The position numbers and the translations under genes are program-made. The notes beneath the pieces were generated by a model. The model ran no database searches and was not told the DNA's origin. It was given only the letters and a program-made list of their open reading frames with translations. Positions 10,640 through 22,094 of a stretch of 64,000 bases of DNA are shown piece after piece. Source of the DNA: Dryococelus australis. Taxonomy: Eukaryota > Arthropoda > Insecta > Phasmatodea > Phasmatidae. The stretch is from contig CM056994.1 of NCBI GenBank assembly GCA_029891345.1, positions 225,920,991 through 225,984,990 of the forward strand, given 5' to 3'. The stretch's first letter is position 1; every line of letters starts with the position of its first letter.

Positions 10640-11500
10640 AGTTCATTAGGATTAGTTTGGGAAACAAACTATTGTAAGACTCGTTTTGCATATGTCAGCC
10701 ACCACAGAAATAACTGAGAAGTCCTGAGCTTTTACAGCATGATGTGGTGCACACATTCCTGTTTGGACTGCCTGGATAAAGTCCAGTAAATTATGATGAT
10801 CCTTGCTTAGATCAGTTTTTGTGCGGTTGTTTTCTTCAGAATCAATTGGTTTGATATTAACGACACATAATTTCTCACAGCCTGCTAGAGGTTTCCTGAT
10901 TTCCCCAGAGAATGATGCTAGCTAGACCTGTCATCACATTGTCTAAATAAGTAAGCAAATGAACCATTGCAATCCCCACTAAATTTACATCCTAAATATT
11001 GTGAATCACACAATTTTTCCATCCTGTGTTTGTGAATGTACCATCGCAACCAGATACTTGTAGTTGGTTTATGTCAAAATTGCTATTTTCTAAATATTTA
11101 AGGATGCACTTAGCTATTTTACTTCCAGTGCTGTTTACCGGGGTCACATGGCCAACATACTGACCACCAGGCTCGTGAATCAAACCGATATCTCCGCCTC
11201 CAGTAATCAATGGTACATTATGATTCCAATTTTTTCTTGAACAATAGTATTATCTTTTATACCATCAAAACATATGCCCTTTGCTACTGTAACATGTTAA
11301 ATGTCCTGTACAGCCTCTCGAACCTTCTGTTTTTTTGCCTGATCTTGTTTTTGTCAATTACTAGTGATGAATATTTTTCAGTACATAATTAGTCCAAGAT
11401 CTTGCAAAACATTAGAAATGTTAGCAACTGTAGCTTCATCAGAAACACCAAATTTGTCACTTATTAAGGCAGTTTCTCATTTGAGATGTAGACAGAACTG
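10640..11500 (-). pseudogene. Decayed transposase-like gene with GCDGT motif
   Basis: Conserved blocks are scattered across frames on the minus strand. In coding order: SDKFGVSDEATVANISNVLQ, then GICFDGIKDNTIVQEKIG, EPGGQYVGHVTPVNSTGSK with VSGCDGTFTNTGWKNCVIH (both inside the open stretch 10992-11210), LQWFICLL, and SGEIRKPLAGCEKLCVVNI. I recognise this block order from uncharacterised, repeatedly found proteins in invertebrate genomes; that is memory, not a search. Lying between long inverted repeats it is most likely the element's transposase, though no DDE triad can be assigned. At least four frame breaks and several stops. Confidence 0.6.
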
Positions 11501-11879
11501 ATATAGGCTCATTATTTCCATTCTTTCTTTCCCATTTCAATTAGACCTAATACCAATGTTAAAAATACACTCGCATAAAGGAGTTACATCATGAAGCGTC
11601 ATTGTCATTGGCCACATCAAAGTATGCACTACTCTCACAGATTCTGTTATTACACAGCAAGAGAGTATCAAATGAAGTACTTGATCCGTGCAGCGCAACA
11701 TCATGGGCACTATTGCCATGAAAGGTTGGTGACATGGCGTTACACTCGCTCAGTAGACTATAGAAAAGTCAAAATAACTTTACCATGAATGTTTTCTTAC
11801 ATTCTAGATTCATGTATATGTATATTACATAATAGTGATGTTCTCTTTAGCATATTTACTATAAATGTTTGTAAATCTG

Positions 11880-12232
11880 TAAAAAAACTAACTATTTTTA
11901 GTAATTTTTGTAAAATTTAGGCATTATGCACGAACTAATAATGTGTGTAAGAATTTTTTTTATTGTTAAGTAGCTAACCCTAGGCATATCCACGCTATTA
12001 GACACTCATAGACTTAATATTTAAAAAATGAAAAATAATGTGAAATATGTTGTTTCTCATTGGTTTTCTCAAATTTTGGGCCCTATGTACAAAAACATAA
12101 CACCTATATTTTTTATATTAATTTTTTCCATATTCAGGACGCAAAAAGTGCAACTTTTCCTCGCTATTAGAATTTGAAAGTCGTAAGTTGGTTTTTCTCC
12201 TTCAGCCCACCCTAATATACATAGTTATGGAG
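11880..12232 (-). repeat. Right long inverted repeat
   Basis: Reverse-complement partner of 9256-9582, about 20 bases longer because of small indels. Confidence 0.75.
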
Positions 12233-12798
12233 AAGTTTTATAAAAATTATCAAAAGTGTTCAACTGACTGCTATATATCTAATAACCAATTTTCACCCGT
12301 AAACTCAAACATGACATAATTATTTGCACACTAATCATTTTACTTCAGAAAGTAACTGTTCCCAAAATTAAATTACCTTTCACGTTGAATGCACCTTTCT
12401 TAATAAGATCTTCAAAGTCCCTCAGCCTAAAGTCCTTGCGGTTCTTCCCACTTTTCCATAACTCAAGGTGTTTTCTTATTATTAAATGACCCCCAGTATT
12501 AGAAATGAATATGAACACTGCTTTCCTGAAAATAAATGAAATTTATGCATTACTGTTGACAGTATTAATTACGTTACATAAAACTACAGAACATAACACT
12601 TTTCTGTACACATAAATTAAATAAAGTGTATTACTGTACATATAATAATCTGACAATAGTTAGTAAACACATTACAAAAATAATTTCAAATAAATCAAAA
12701 ACGTACAACAGGTTTATGTTTTTACTCAAATCTAATAATACTGTATGAAATAAAAAAAGACTAAGTTTATTACTGAAATTTTTAATTATCACAGCATG
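12233..12798. other. AT-rich spacer, no gene seen
   Basis: AT-rich. One 64-codon minus-strand frame (12631-12825) overlaps the end of the hAT-type element and has no family features. Nothing else recognised. Confidence 0.5.
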
Positions 12799-12806
12799 GA
12801 CTATAC
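12799..12806. repeat. Left target-site duplication GACTATAC
   Basis: Perfect match to 13993-14000. Confidence 0.85.
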
Positions 12807-13992
12807 TAGAGCTGAGCCGATACAAATAACCGATATTAAATATTGGCCAATTTTACGGTATCGGAACCCATATGAACCAATTTTTTTAAGCCAATATTTT
12901 CATTTATGTTTGGCCGTAACACCAGAAAGTAATATAGTGGTGACTTTGGAGTAAGACAGGCTCTACTGCTGCTGTTTTGAGGCAGCAGTTGCCATTCTTA
13001 TTCTAAGAACTAAACTGGCGGACTGACACTCAACGAAACGGAAGGGCGGGTCGGATATGCTACCCTGCTGTGAGATAATCGGCCACAGTGGCCCCCCCCA
13101 AGGTGAACCGAGTTCAATACCCGACCGGGTCACCGGATTTTCACAAGTGGGAATTGTGCAGACTATGCCTTGGCCAACGGGTTTTCTACGGTATCTCCTG
13201 TTTCTCCCGCCTCTTCATTCCGGCGCAGCTCCATATTCAATTCAATCAACCCCATCTGCTCTCAAGGCCTCACTGTTAAGAGCTGCCCAAATCTCTTCAT
13301 TCATTCATCTACGAGAAGTGAGGAAGAGAGTGAGATGCAGCACCCACCCCACTGTCGCCTGCTGCAACAGACGCTGTAAGAGATAATCATACACAGCCTG
13401 TATTGCTGGTCCCCGAATTACCAGCATTGCAGGCATCACACTGCAGCTCCACCTAGTCAATTAAGTATTTAAAATCTTTTAAAAGCAATACTAAATCTGA
13501 CATTCATTACCTGGCAACTGGCAGTGCTTCAATTTTACTATCAGTAAAATAAGGATGTGCTGAATTTAAAAATTATACGTATTAATAATTTTTAATTTTC
13601 TGAATATAAACAAAGTTGAATTAGGCTGAGAAATGTGATACACAAACTTGTAGATTTAATATTTTTTATTTGATAAGTTTAAAACATAAATTCTTTAAGT
13701 TGCCCTGACCTAAGATTAAAAATATGTCACTAACGTATTTTTTGAGTGCTGCTATTATTATTTTCCGATTTTAAATAATTTATGTGAAATTAATATACTT
13801 ATTGTATTGTATGTTTACTTAAAACATCAAATAGTGCATAGTTTGACACTGACTTTAACACAAAATACTATTAGTTTTAGTAGAAGTCCTTCAGATTATT
13901 AATATGTCCATCGTATCGGTTATCTGCTGTATCGGGCAAAGAAGTATCAGCTTGTACCTGTATCTGTAAAAATCTGTAGCGGCTCAGCATTA
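12807..13992. mobile_element. Non-autonomous hAT-type element with 8-bp duplication
   Basis: Starts TAGAGCTGAGCCG and ends CGGCTCAGCATTA, an inverted repeat of 13 bases with two mismatches. It is flanked on both sides by the identical octamer GACTATAC (12799-12806 and 13993-14000), the target duplication length typical of hAT transposons. Gtatcgg-type motifs near both ends are common in hAT MITEs. No transposase frame is present, so it must have been moved by a relative. A SINE lies inside it. Total 1186 bases including the SINE. Confidence 0.85.
13081..13379 (+). mobile_element. tRNA-derived SINE-like insertion
   Basis: A 299-base block of higher GC, flanked by the identical nonamer GAGATAATC at 13072-13080 and 13380-13388, which looks like a target duplication. 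Near its start is ggccacagtggc (A-box-like), then cgagttcaatacccg (B-box-like) about 30 bases later. The stretch gggttttctacggtatctcctgtttctccc resembles a conserved body seen in many invertebrate SINEs. The three overlapping open frames here are not conserved proteins. No clear A-rich tail, so SINE is the best explanation rather than certain. Confidence 0.6.
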
Positions 13993-14000
13993 GACTATAC
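13993..14000. repeat. Right target-site duplication GACTATAC
   Basis: Perfect match to 12799-12806. Confidence 0.85.
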
Positions 14001-16998
14001 ATCAACATTTCTACTGATTATCCAAAAATGGTTTTAAAAAAAATTATAATAATGTACAGTGACTGGCAGTTATCTAGGCAAGTCTCAATGCAGGGAAGCA
14101 GGGTAGTAGGGTCGGAGGAGAAAGGGGAGGAAAAGGGATGCGCAAGCAGCCAACAACCATGTAATGGCTGTTCAAAAACATAACTAGCAGATAATGTACG
14201 TGACTGAAGATGGAAGGGAATGGTAACTTGCAGAGATGCAGCAAAGTTATTCACAGCAGGCAACGGGAAATAATAAAGACTTTGATACTGATGATGTTTA
14301 CATGGTTCACTGTACAGCCATTATAAATTCAGTACAATTAGTTTTTTTGGAGGGGGGGGGGGGGGGGATTTTAAATTTAATAATGTTGAAAATCTACTTT
14401 TTTTTAAGAACTGCTAAACCATTTGCATATGGAATATTATACACCAGCGTTCTAATGAAATTGAGATAGTGTTTCTGGAAGATATTAGGCCTACAGATTT
14501 TTGGTGTATGATATCTATTTACCTTCAAATTATTAAGTGCTTGTAGGTAAAGGGTTTTGTTATTAAAGCTGTACAATTTGTAATACTTAGCAGCCTATCA
14601 CATTCAATAAAACCTGCCCACGACAATTGAAAGTATTACTTTTTTTATAGTGTAAAATGCAATGTTCGCATAAACAATATGTATCTATTTATTAGCCCAC
14701 TTCAACTGTAACTGTATCACTATCAGTAACATTAATAATATTCACAATTGTCTGCTCCAGTTTTAATGAACTCAAATGGCTGCCCAATGAAAAAAAATGC
14801 TCTCACACACTGTATACATCAGTAAACAACACCCTGTTGAGCCACTGCTCAGGCATCGACTCTGATAGTTCGCTTAGCGACCATCAGCGAGCAGCGCTGT
14901 ATGTCTACCTCCTTGAATTACTTTGCTTCCATTCCATTCCCTTCTCCTGTTGACCTCCTCCCATTTCCCTCCTTATGTTACACATGTGGGGTTTAATAGA
15001 GCTGCTTTCATTTGATGGGCTCATCCGGCATTTCTCCTTCTGCATCACCTTCTTCGATAAGCAGCCTGTGGCACAATGACGTATAATCACGTCAGAATGC
15101 AGTTCACAAAGGGATAGAATGCATTTCTTGTTATGCATTTACATCATAAAATTAATGTTTGGTGATGAGTCAGCCTTGTAGGGAGAAGCACGATGAGTTA
15201 TGGAAAGAATGTGATTTTAATTAATTTTGAGCAATTAGGATTGTGAATTAGTATGAAGAAATTTGTATGCATAAGTTCGTGTAGGTAGCAGTGATAGAGT
15301 GCTTTGTTTTAATTTTATTTTATTCAGCAAGCACTAAAATTATTTGTTTGGATTTAATTGTGGTCAGGTATTTTTGAGAGGTTTTTTTACACGGTTTGCT
15401 AGTTATTGGGAAGTGCACTGCTGCCCCATTAAACTTGGTCATGTGTCTCACCTGCTCTATAAGCTCCATTTCCACAACTCGTCATAGCCTTCATTTTACA
15501 ACTTTACACGTTGTGTTGTTAAACCTTTTTTACTAGTGCACATTTTGTTTGGACTACTTTAGCAACTGAATTTATAGTCACCATGCCCCCACCATGTAAT
15601 ACTCTTTAAGTAATTTTCAATCTGAGCTATTTTAATATCTTATAACGCTGCGTACTTTGAGGGACCTCACAGGGCCACGCCGCAACGTAATTTTAGGAGC
15701 TAGTAATATCTATGCTCACAAAGTCTTAAGCAAATGGTATTGGGGCAATTTAATATGAACACCTTTTTTGAGTGTAAATTTGTGTCAGTTATGACGTTTT
15801 TACCTAGTATGCAGTTTGTAAGTACATACCAGTAACGTGGAATATTGATGAGTCACACATTGGGGTTAGTTTGATGCCTTTGCATTTACTTTTAAGGTGT
15901 TATAAATGAATACTAGTTTCATGGATAGTAAAAATGCTAATGTGTATGATGTTACTTATAAGCACATGAGGACTATTATACGTAGCTACACAATTTTATC
16001 AGTAAAATGTACTTTAATCTAAATCGTCACCAGGTTGCCTAATGTAATCATTACACTATTGATTGTGTAATATCAATCATGTCAATTAGTCATAGCCACT
16101 ATAATTTATCACTTTGCCATAAATGTGGGCAACATTGATGATATCAGCTGTGACTGACCAGAGTGGATTCAAAGTAGTGCATATTTATTAAAAGATTCTG
16201 CATTTGTTTTTAATGTACTTAATCTCATTAAGTTTCATTGTCCAAAGTGAGACGCAATGTATTTACACTTTGAATGGTATTTTTTTCAGTAATACTATTT
16301 ATACATATATTTTTCACGCTGGTTTAATACTGGTATACTGATTTTGAGAGGACTTGTTATTTTGAGAATCCTACTACATAATGTATTAAAAGGTATTTTA
16401 TTTATTCAATTGATGTAAATAGAAGGTAGCTACACCCTTTAAAAGTGATATAAATATACAAGGAATTTAGTATACATCATTTTATCCAATTGTAATCATG
16501 AAATGTTTTGAGACATTATGTGTGAACTCAGATGAGAATAAAACTGAATATTAAACAATTCCAGGGTATATGTACTGTACTTAGTACATTGTCTTAAGGT
16601 CAATGATGCATCATTCCTGGCCACCAGCTTGCTTGCATCATTCCTAGCGACAAGCTTGCCTGTTATATTATGAAATTTGAGCTCTACCCCTTCTGCAAAA
16701 ATAGCGCCATATTATTTTTTAGTGAGAGATAAATTCTGACACATGACCAACGATGGGTTTTATAAAGAGGTTATTTACACTGCTGTTGTTTGTGAAAAGC
16801 TTGATACTCTTTAGTTTCTAATAACTATTATAAGTGGTGCATTTCAATAGACAAAACTTAGGAGACATAAGCTACTTTGTTAAAAATATAGAGATTTTCC
16901 CATGCACCAGTGGGGTGACATCACATACCAAGTCATCTGTTAGGATAATTGTAAAAGACATTCAGTCAACAGCAATACTTAGAAAATATTGTTAAAAG
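14001..16998. other. 3-kb AT-rich spacer, no gene seen
   Basis: No recognised gene or repeat family. Contains a 16-base G run at 14352-14367 and several short frames (60-81 codons) without family features. Introns of a host gene or unrecognised old repeats cannot be excluded. Confidence 0.5.
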
Positions 16999-17229
16999 AT
17001 GTTCACAGTAAAATGAGCACTTTTGAGGTCCTAGCTACCTTTTTCTTCCAACCATTTTTTATCATTAAACCACCTTTTTAAATAATTATTTCCACGTAAG
17101 TAATAAATACAATGTGAATATTTCCTCTTACTCGGAAGATATCACCAAAGGCTAAAATAAAATTTATTTATTGTCTATTATTACAAATGAGAGGATTTTC
17201 AAAAGTGCTAACTTGATCACCAACAGCCA
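16999..17229. mobile_element. Second copy of the inverted-repeat MITE
   Basis: Left end gatgttcacagtaaaatgag followed by cacttttgagg; right end in reverse complement ggctgttggtgatcaagtta followed by gcacttttga. It matches the element at 8850-9085 in ends and length (about 231 bases), but the two copies are strongly diverged. Its right end abuts the start of copy B's 3' LTR, whose outermost bases are missing. Confidence 0.7.
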
Positions 17230-19068
17230 ATGAACGTCACAGCAAAAGGTGTTTTTGGTGGGCGCAAGGAGACACATCCGGGAAGTTATTCAGTCTTTTA
17301 ATCCTTGTGTGGAACTTGTGCGCAGCCAGTGTATAGTACTGGCCTGGTCACTATCCAGCAAGGCACAAAGTCCGGTACTGCAAGGTAAACTTTACATTCT
17401 GGCAGGACCGCTCTCAGTGGTATACCTGGGCGACGTGTGGCCCGTTGAAGAGGCTGTGTTTTGGGCCATGATACACTAGAGTGAGCATCGGTTTAAGGTG
17501 TGCTGGTGCACAAGCGTTCGGGTGTGCTTGTTGTTGCAGGCATCGACTGAGGGAGTGGGGTTCCCCAAAATCACAAGTTGGCTAAGCCATGTGCTGTCTC
17601 TCATCCACTCAGACAGGCTTCCTGGATGTTTGTTGACGTTGAGCTTGGTGGGTGGAGAGAAGAGTGTGAGTTTGTATTTGGGCGTGGCTGGTCTCTGGCA
17701 AAAGGGAGCTGCTTGCTCCCGGGGACTAAGGTGCTCGAGTCTGGTGGGGATCGGGCTAAGCTCCGGCTGGTATTTAGAGATGGTCTCAGCTCGCTTTATC
17801 GTCTCACGGATACCACTGCGACAGGAGCATGGCATGAGGTAAGAAAGAGAGAATTCTATGGTCAAACCTTACAGAAGTGGAGCAGGTGACACTGTGGCCC
17901 TATTCAGGTGTACAACCATGTACTGCCTCCGCCAACCCAATGTGGTGTTCCTATCTCGGTATCCGCCACCAGGAGTGTGGTGGATACTGAGAGCCAGGTC
18001 TCACTGGCAGACTGTCTCAAGATGTGGGTGAGTTTCTCCTGAGGACCAGTCTTCTTAAGTCAAGGAAAATTCCTTCCAGCACCAGAAATGTGGTGGAAAG
18101 ACCAAGCACCAAGTTGACAAGCTGACCCCAAGAGGAGGAGTACCTAGTGTCTACCGTTCTGTACATCATGGGTACAGAAAGGGTGGCCATCCAAGGTGCG
18201 TATGTGTACTCTACAAACATATTTGGCGGTTAGAGCCAAATTCCCAGTCACCTGATGTCTCTCCAATGGGGCTGATGTTTACAAGAAAAGGTACTATGGC
18301 TACGAGAAAGATACCCTTAAGTGGATAAAACTTGTTTATTTCATTAAAGGAAATAAACAATAGCGGTCTTGCACTACTTCCTACCATTTGGAGATTACTG
18401 AAGCTAGCCTATGAAAGACAGGTGAAGGCTACCTGTTTCTAAGAGAACAGGGTAGGTAGACGAAGAGCTATGAAAATAACTTAAACTTCGCTATGCTACA
18501 GTGTTGCCCTGAAGGGGCCGGAAGTGTCCAAGTGTTTAACGACGTTAAGATGACGACTGGTGAGGACTGGTACAACAATAGGCGTCTTCGGCACCAGGAG
18601 TGTGGTGAGAACGTGGGTAGAGGAGCCGATGGTTTCTTCTGCGCCAGGCAGTGCGGTAAAGGAACAGAACAGACTGGTGTTACAAGGGACGTGCCCTGCT
18701 ATTTATACTATGGTTGGCTCGCCCTTTCTCAGGTTAGATAAAGGGTAGACGTGGCATAGATCCTCTGAGTGTGTGATGTCACCGGCCAGCACTGGATCCA
18801 GGAACATATCTTGGCGTTCGTACTAGTATGGATATCTGGCGGCACGCTATAGTACTAGAATAATCTCGAAGCACAGTCTTGGTGGCTCAACCGGTGAACA
18901 GTACAATCTGGCGTGGAGCATCCGTTCTTTGCCATGGGTAGTTGGTACAAGTTCTGACGTCTCGTGGAATGTAGAATCAATCAAACTCTGTGCAAATTGT
19001 GTGGCAGAGTGATGAGCACTGATGAATAGAAGTCAATTTAATTATAAGTAAAAAGGCATCATGTGTCA
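17230..19068 (-). repeat. 3' LTR of copy B
   Basis: About 1.84 kb, colinear with 26482-28347. The end on the polypurine side reads, on the minus strand, TGACACATGATGCC. The outer end, which should resemble TGATACATGATG, is missing because the MITE at 16999-17229 directly abuts it. Contains a TATA box (18700-18707) and a minus-strand AATAAA near 18333. The open frames of 75-130 codons in both LTRs (for example 17476-17865) are not conserved proteins. Confidence 0.85.
18700..18707 (-). promoter_or_regulatory. TATA box in copy B 3' LTR
   Basis: Minus-strand TATAAATA within gtataaatagcagggca. The same motif is at 27979-27986 in the 5' LTR; copy C has a mutated version (tatttgta, about 34106). 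Confidence 0.6.
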
Positions 19069-19083
19069 ATTTGCCCCCCTCCA
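19069..19083 (-). promoter_or_regulatory. Polypurine tract of copy B
   Basis: Minus strand reads GGAGGGGGGCAAAT directly before the LTR start TGACAC. It primes plus-strand DNA synthesis in LTR elements. Counterparts lie at 34488-34502, 47543-47558 and 54650-54670. Confidence 0.8.
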
Positions 19084-19761
19084 TTGCAAAATAGACTCAT
19101 CTGGGCAAAGGAACAAGAAAATAAAAAAAATACTTCTGCACGAATGTAGTACAGTCCCCCCAATAAGGATTATTTTCACTCTCCATCAGCTTCTGTAATT
19201 GTATCTGATCTATGCACTCGGCACTCTGTACTTCGAGTGGTGTGACAGGCTAGCTGTGTGGATGGTAGGTGGCTGCAGGTGGTAGTGCTGACTCACTCAT
19301 GATGCAGCTGGCTAGTCTAGATAAAGCAGTCTCTCTCTCTGTTGCATGAAAAATGGCACAGTCTCTCTCTCTCTGTGTTGCGCAGCTGTGCCAGGCTGGC
19401 TGCAAATAGAACTCGGCATCTTTTTTTTACTGTGCAAGATCAGTGTCGCAAAGGGTATCCGATGTCAGTTTTCGCGGCCTTCGTTTTTTAGTGTGCCACC
19501 TCACATTTATTAGCTGATGGCTAGGGTGCATACAATATGTGATTTACAGATTTAAACTGTGGAAAAAAAGCACGACACGAGGATGGCACAAAAAAATTTA
19601 CCCTTGGGGAATACAAAATGCCAAAAGTCTCTCTCTTAAAGGTGTGTGTAAGCCATCTATTGTACTGTCGCCACACTGGCGAAGAATACAAATGACCTCT
19701 ACCTGTGGCATTCCTATCTGTCGCACAGCAGGAGAAGTAATGTGTAGGAGAAGTTATATGT
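19084..19761 (-). other. 3' non-coding region of copy B, part next to LTR
   Basis: No conserved protein. Includes short CT-rich runs near 19330 and 19365. The stretch around 19560-19760 aligns with copy C 35520-35745 (acccttggggaatac / acccttggggagtca; ccacactggcgaagaatac / ccacctggtgtggaaaata). Confidence 0.6.
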
Positions 19762-22094
19762 TGATGCATGCCACACTGCTACGCAGCGCAACTGCACACA
19801 CTACAGGCCAACTTTCCCCCATCAGCAGGCGTTGAGAGCCTCGGGGCAAGTCCAAAGCGGCATACATGATTCTAAGTGGCTACAGGATTGATCCACGAGC
19901 TAAATAATTACAGACACGAAAATAATTAACGAGATTAATTATTTAAATTGTACTGCCCATCCAAACTTCAACATGCAGTCGCCACTCTCTCGACAAAAAT
20001 TGTTTTACCCTGCAAGCCACAAACCAGCCTGCAGCCGATAAGAAGTTATAAGAGACACCACAGAATCGCAGCACTCCTGCACCCAGTGACATCATAGCAG
20101 CAGAGCCTTGAGCAGAGATAGTAAACCTGTTGTCAGCCTCAACCCAGGGTAATAAGGAATATGCTGTGCCGCCTGCTACCCTGAGATAATCAGTCCCTGC
20201 GGTGAAAGGGTAGCATCCCCTGCATCAATAAGAAAGCCATGAAGCTAAGATTTTGACTATATAAGGAATCTCAAAAACGCTCTTGCCAGAGTTGGTCGGC
20301 CTGCCAACCGCAACGGTTTGAGGGCTCTCCTGGGTCTGGGCAAGACCTCCTCCTCTCTTAGTCTGAAGAAGGCCAGCCATCCAGCTCCAATGGCTTGCAA
20401 AGGCTCCACCAGTTCCAGCAACTTGAAACAGCTCTTCCAGGAACTCCAGCTCCAGCAGTTTGCACAAGGCTCACCAGAGGTAAACTTGACGTCCTCGCCC
20501 TGCACCCTTTACTCAAACTCTTTTCTGTGACTCCATGGTAGCAGGCCGTCGTGACGCCCTCTCTTGACATACACCCCTTAAAAAAGTAACTAACTGTAAA
20601 TTGCGACATTTTTCTAGGCGTTAATTAATGTGAAAAGTTACAGTCCAGGTTCGCCTTTACCTGGGGTAGAGTTAATAGTAATTTAAATTAAGTCTTTAGA
20701 TTATACAAGAACCGGGTTTCCTACTGTTTTCCACTAGTGGTAATAAAATGCTACATCAAAATTTTAACCTGGTTGAAATCATTCATATTTACCCATTCTC
20801 ATTTACTGAATAAGTAAAAGTGTTTTCAGTTGGGCTCATTAACATAATTGTTTCCTCACTGCGGAATAGGTGGGAGTGGGCCGAACCCCTCAGGATCACA
20901 GGACCTGTAGAAGGGGTCAGTCTGAAAAGACATGCTGTGATTCCTGGGAGCGTCCGGTACGCCCACGCTTGCCGGTAGCATCATTCCAATCCTAGCTTGT
21001 TATTTCTTCCACTCAGTGCCTCAGGAGGGTCTGAATAAGACAACTCCACTAGGACTGAATGCCGGCAGCTAAAGGGAAAAGTGCAACCAGCCAAAAAATA
21101 AATTAATTATAGAGTCTCTTTTGAAAAGAGTATATTTCTCTTGGATTATTAAATAGGTTTATCCTACCAAAGCTTCTCACATGACTAAGAAAGAAGGGGG
21201 ACTAGCTACTAGAAAGTGCAGTCGAGTACGACAAGCCCTTCAGCGAGAATTACCACAGACTGATAGCAACTCACAAGTTGACTCCCCTCATGACATTGCA
21301 GCCCTGTCCTCCGTACCTTAAGTCACGGTTCTAGCACTATGACCCATTTCACCAATTATAGCATGTGAACACGAATCAGAACTAGACTCCAAACTAGGTA
21401 TCTGCTGGCCATAGCCCAGCTACGAGTATGTGAACTACTACAATTCACCTAAACCCTTACCAGTAGCAAAGCTGCACACCCCTACCCCAGTTATCGATGC
21501 TAAGCCACACACGTGTACGATCCGTACGGCAGGAGGGAAGATGATCAAAATCACCATACCTCCCAAAACCAACCCAAAATTCCAAATAGTTTCAGCAGTC
21601 TAACTTCATACCCACTCGTAAACCTATGAGGCCAGCTCCCTTCGGATGTCCAGGTAGCTAACGGGACTCTGAGTAAGAACTATCTGCAGGTATACAATCC
21701 ATTTCCATTTCACTACCATATTTGCCGCCACACACAGCATTTTAGTAAATTATTCCATTTATTAGGACAGCTGGTGTCCCATACTTTGGCAGTCTTCACA
21801 GTGAGTAAAATTGCACTCCCTGATAAGGAGACGTTCACCATCAAACTCACCCTGGAGTTTGATTCCCCTCCAAACCACTATAACCCTTCCACTAGGCGGT
21901 ATTGAAGCAATTACCCCAAAGTGGGTAAGCCATGACCCGCCAGGCAGAAAGGAACCCCATGAGAAATTAATACACAGCTGAAGGGCTCCAACTAATCTCC
22001 CGAGGGCAATCAGCACTCTTAGCGTTTCGTGTTGGACGGAAGTACCTTCCCCGCCACGAAGAATGAAAGTATAGGGAGAGAGCGCAGTGTGTCA
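19762..22094 (+). mobile_element. Solo LTR, subfamily II, nested in copy B
   Basis: About 2.33 kb, homologous to the LTR at 47559-49803: both start TGA-GCAT then reach tacgcagcgca; both have a TATA box; both share ctgcaccctttac / ctgtaccctttac and ttggcagtcttcacagtgag / ttggcaaccgtagtagtgag. The sequence before 19762 (agaagttatatgt) and after 22094 (gtgtaatacaaagctaag) rejoins into the order seen uninterrupted in copy C at 35740-35765, so this is an insertion. A 4-base duplication atgt/gtgt with one mismatch is possible. No internal element sequence remains. Confidence 0.75.
20257..20266 (+). promoter_or_regulatory. TATA box of LTR subfamily II
   Basis: ctatataagg; the counterpart in the LTR at 47559-49803 is catataagg (48055-48063), with similar surroundings in both. 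Confidence 0.55.

Larger units (their letters stand above)
9256..12232. mobile_element. DNA transposon with long terminal inverted repeats
   Basis: Sequence from about 9256 to 9582 reappears in reverse complement at about 11880-12232. Markers include gcaggctgaa / gtgggctgaa, ctaacttaggactttaaaattc / caacttacgactttcaaattc, gaaaagttgcactttt in both, and taaatgagtgtctaaaagc / tctatgagtgtctaatagc. The roughly 2.3-kb interior carries a decayed transposase-like gene on the minus strand. Superfamily not assigned. The exact ends and target duplication could not be fixed because similarity runs into an atgtacatt / atgtatatt flank. Confidence 0.75.

Noticed and set aside
13057..13386. 109-codon plus-strand frame with Cys residues
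   Set aside because: It coincides with the SINE-like insertion between its duplications; no domain recognised.
14018..14263. 81-codon minus-strand frame
   Set aside because: No family features, no conserved neighbour, interrupted context.
17476..17865. 129-codon minus-strand frame and overlapping plus-strand frames
   Set aside because: They lie in the LTR; the other LTR of the same element (26.9-27.3 kb) does not keep the same frames open.
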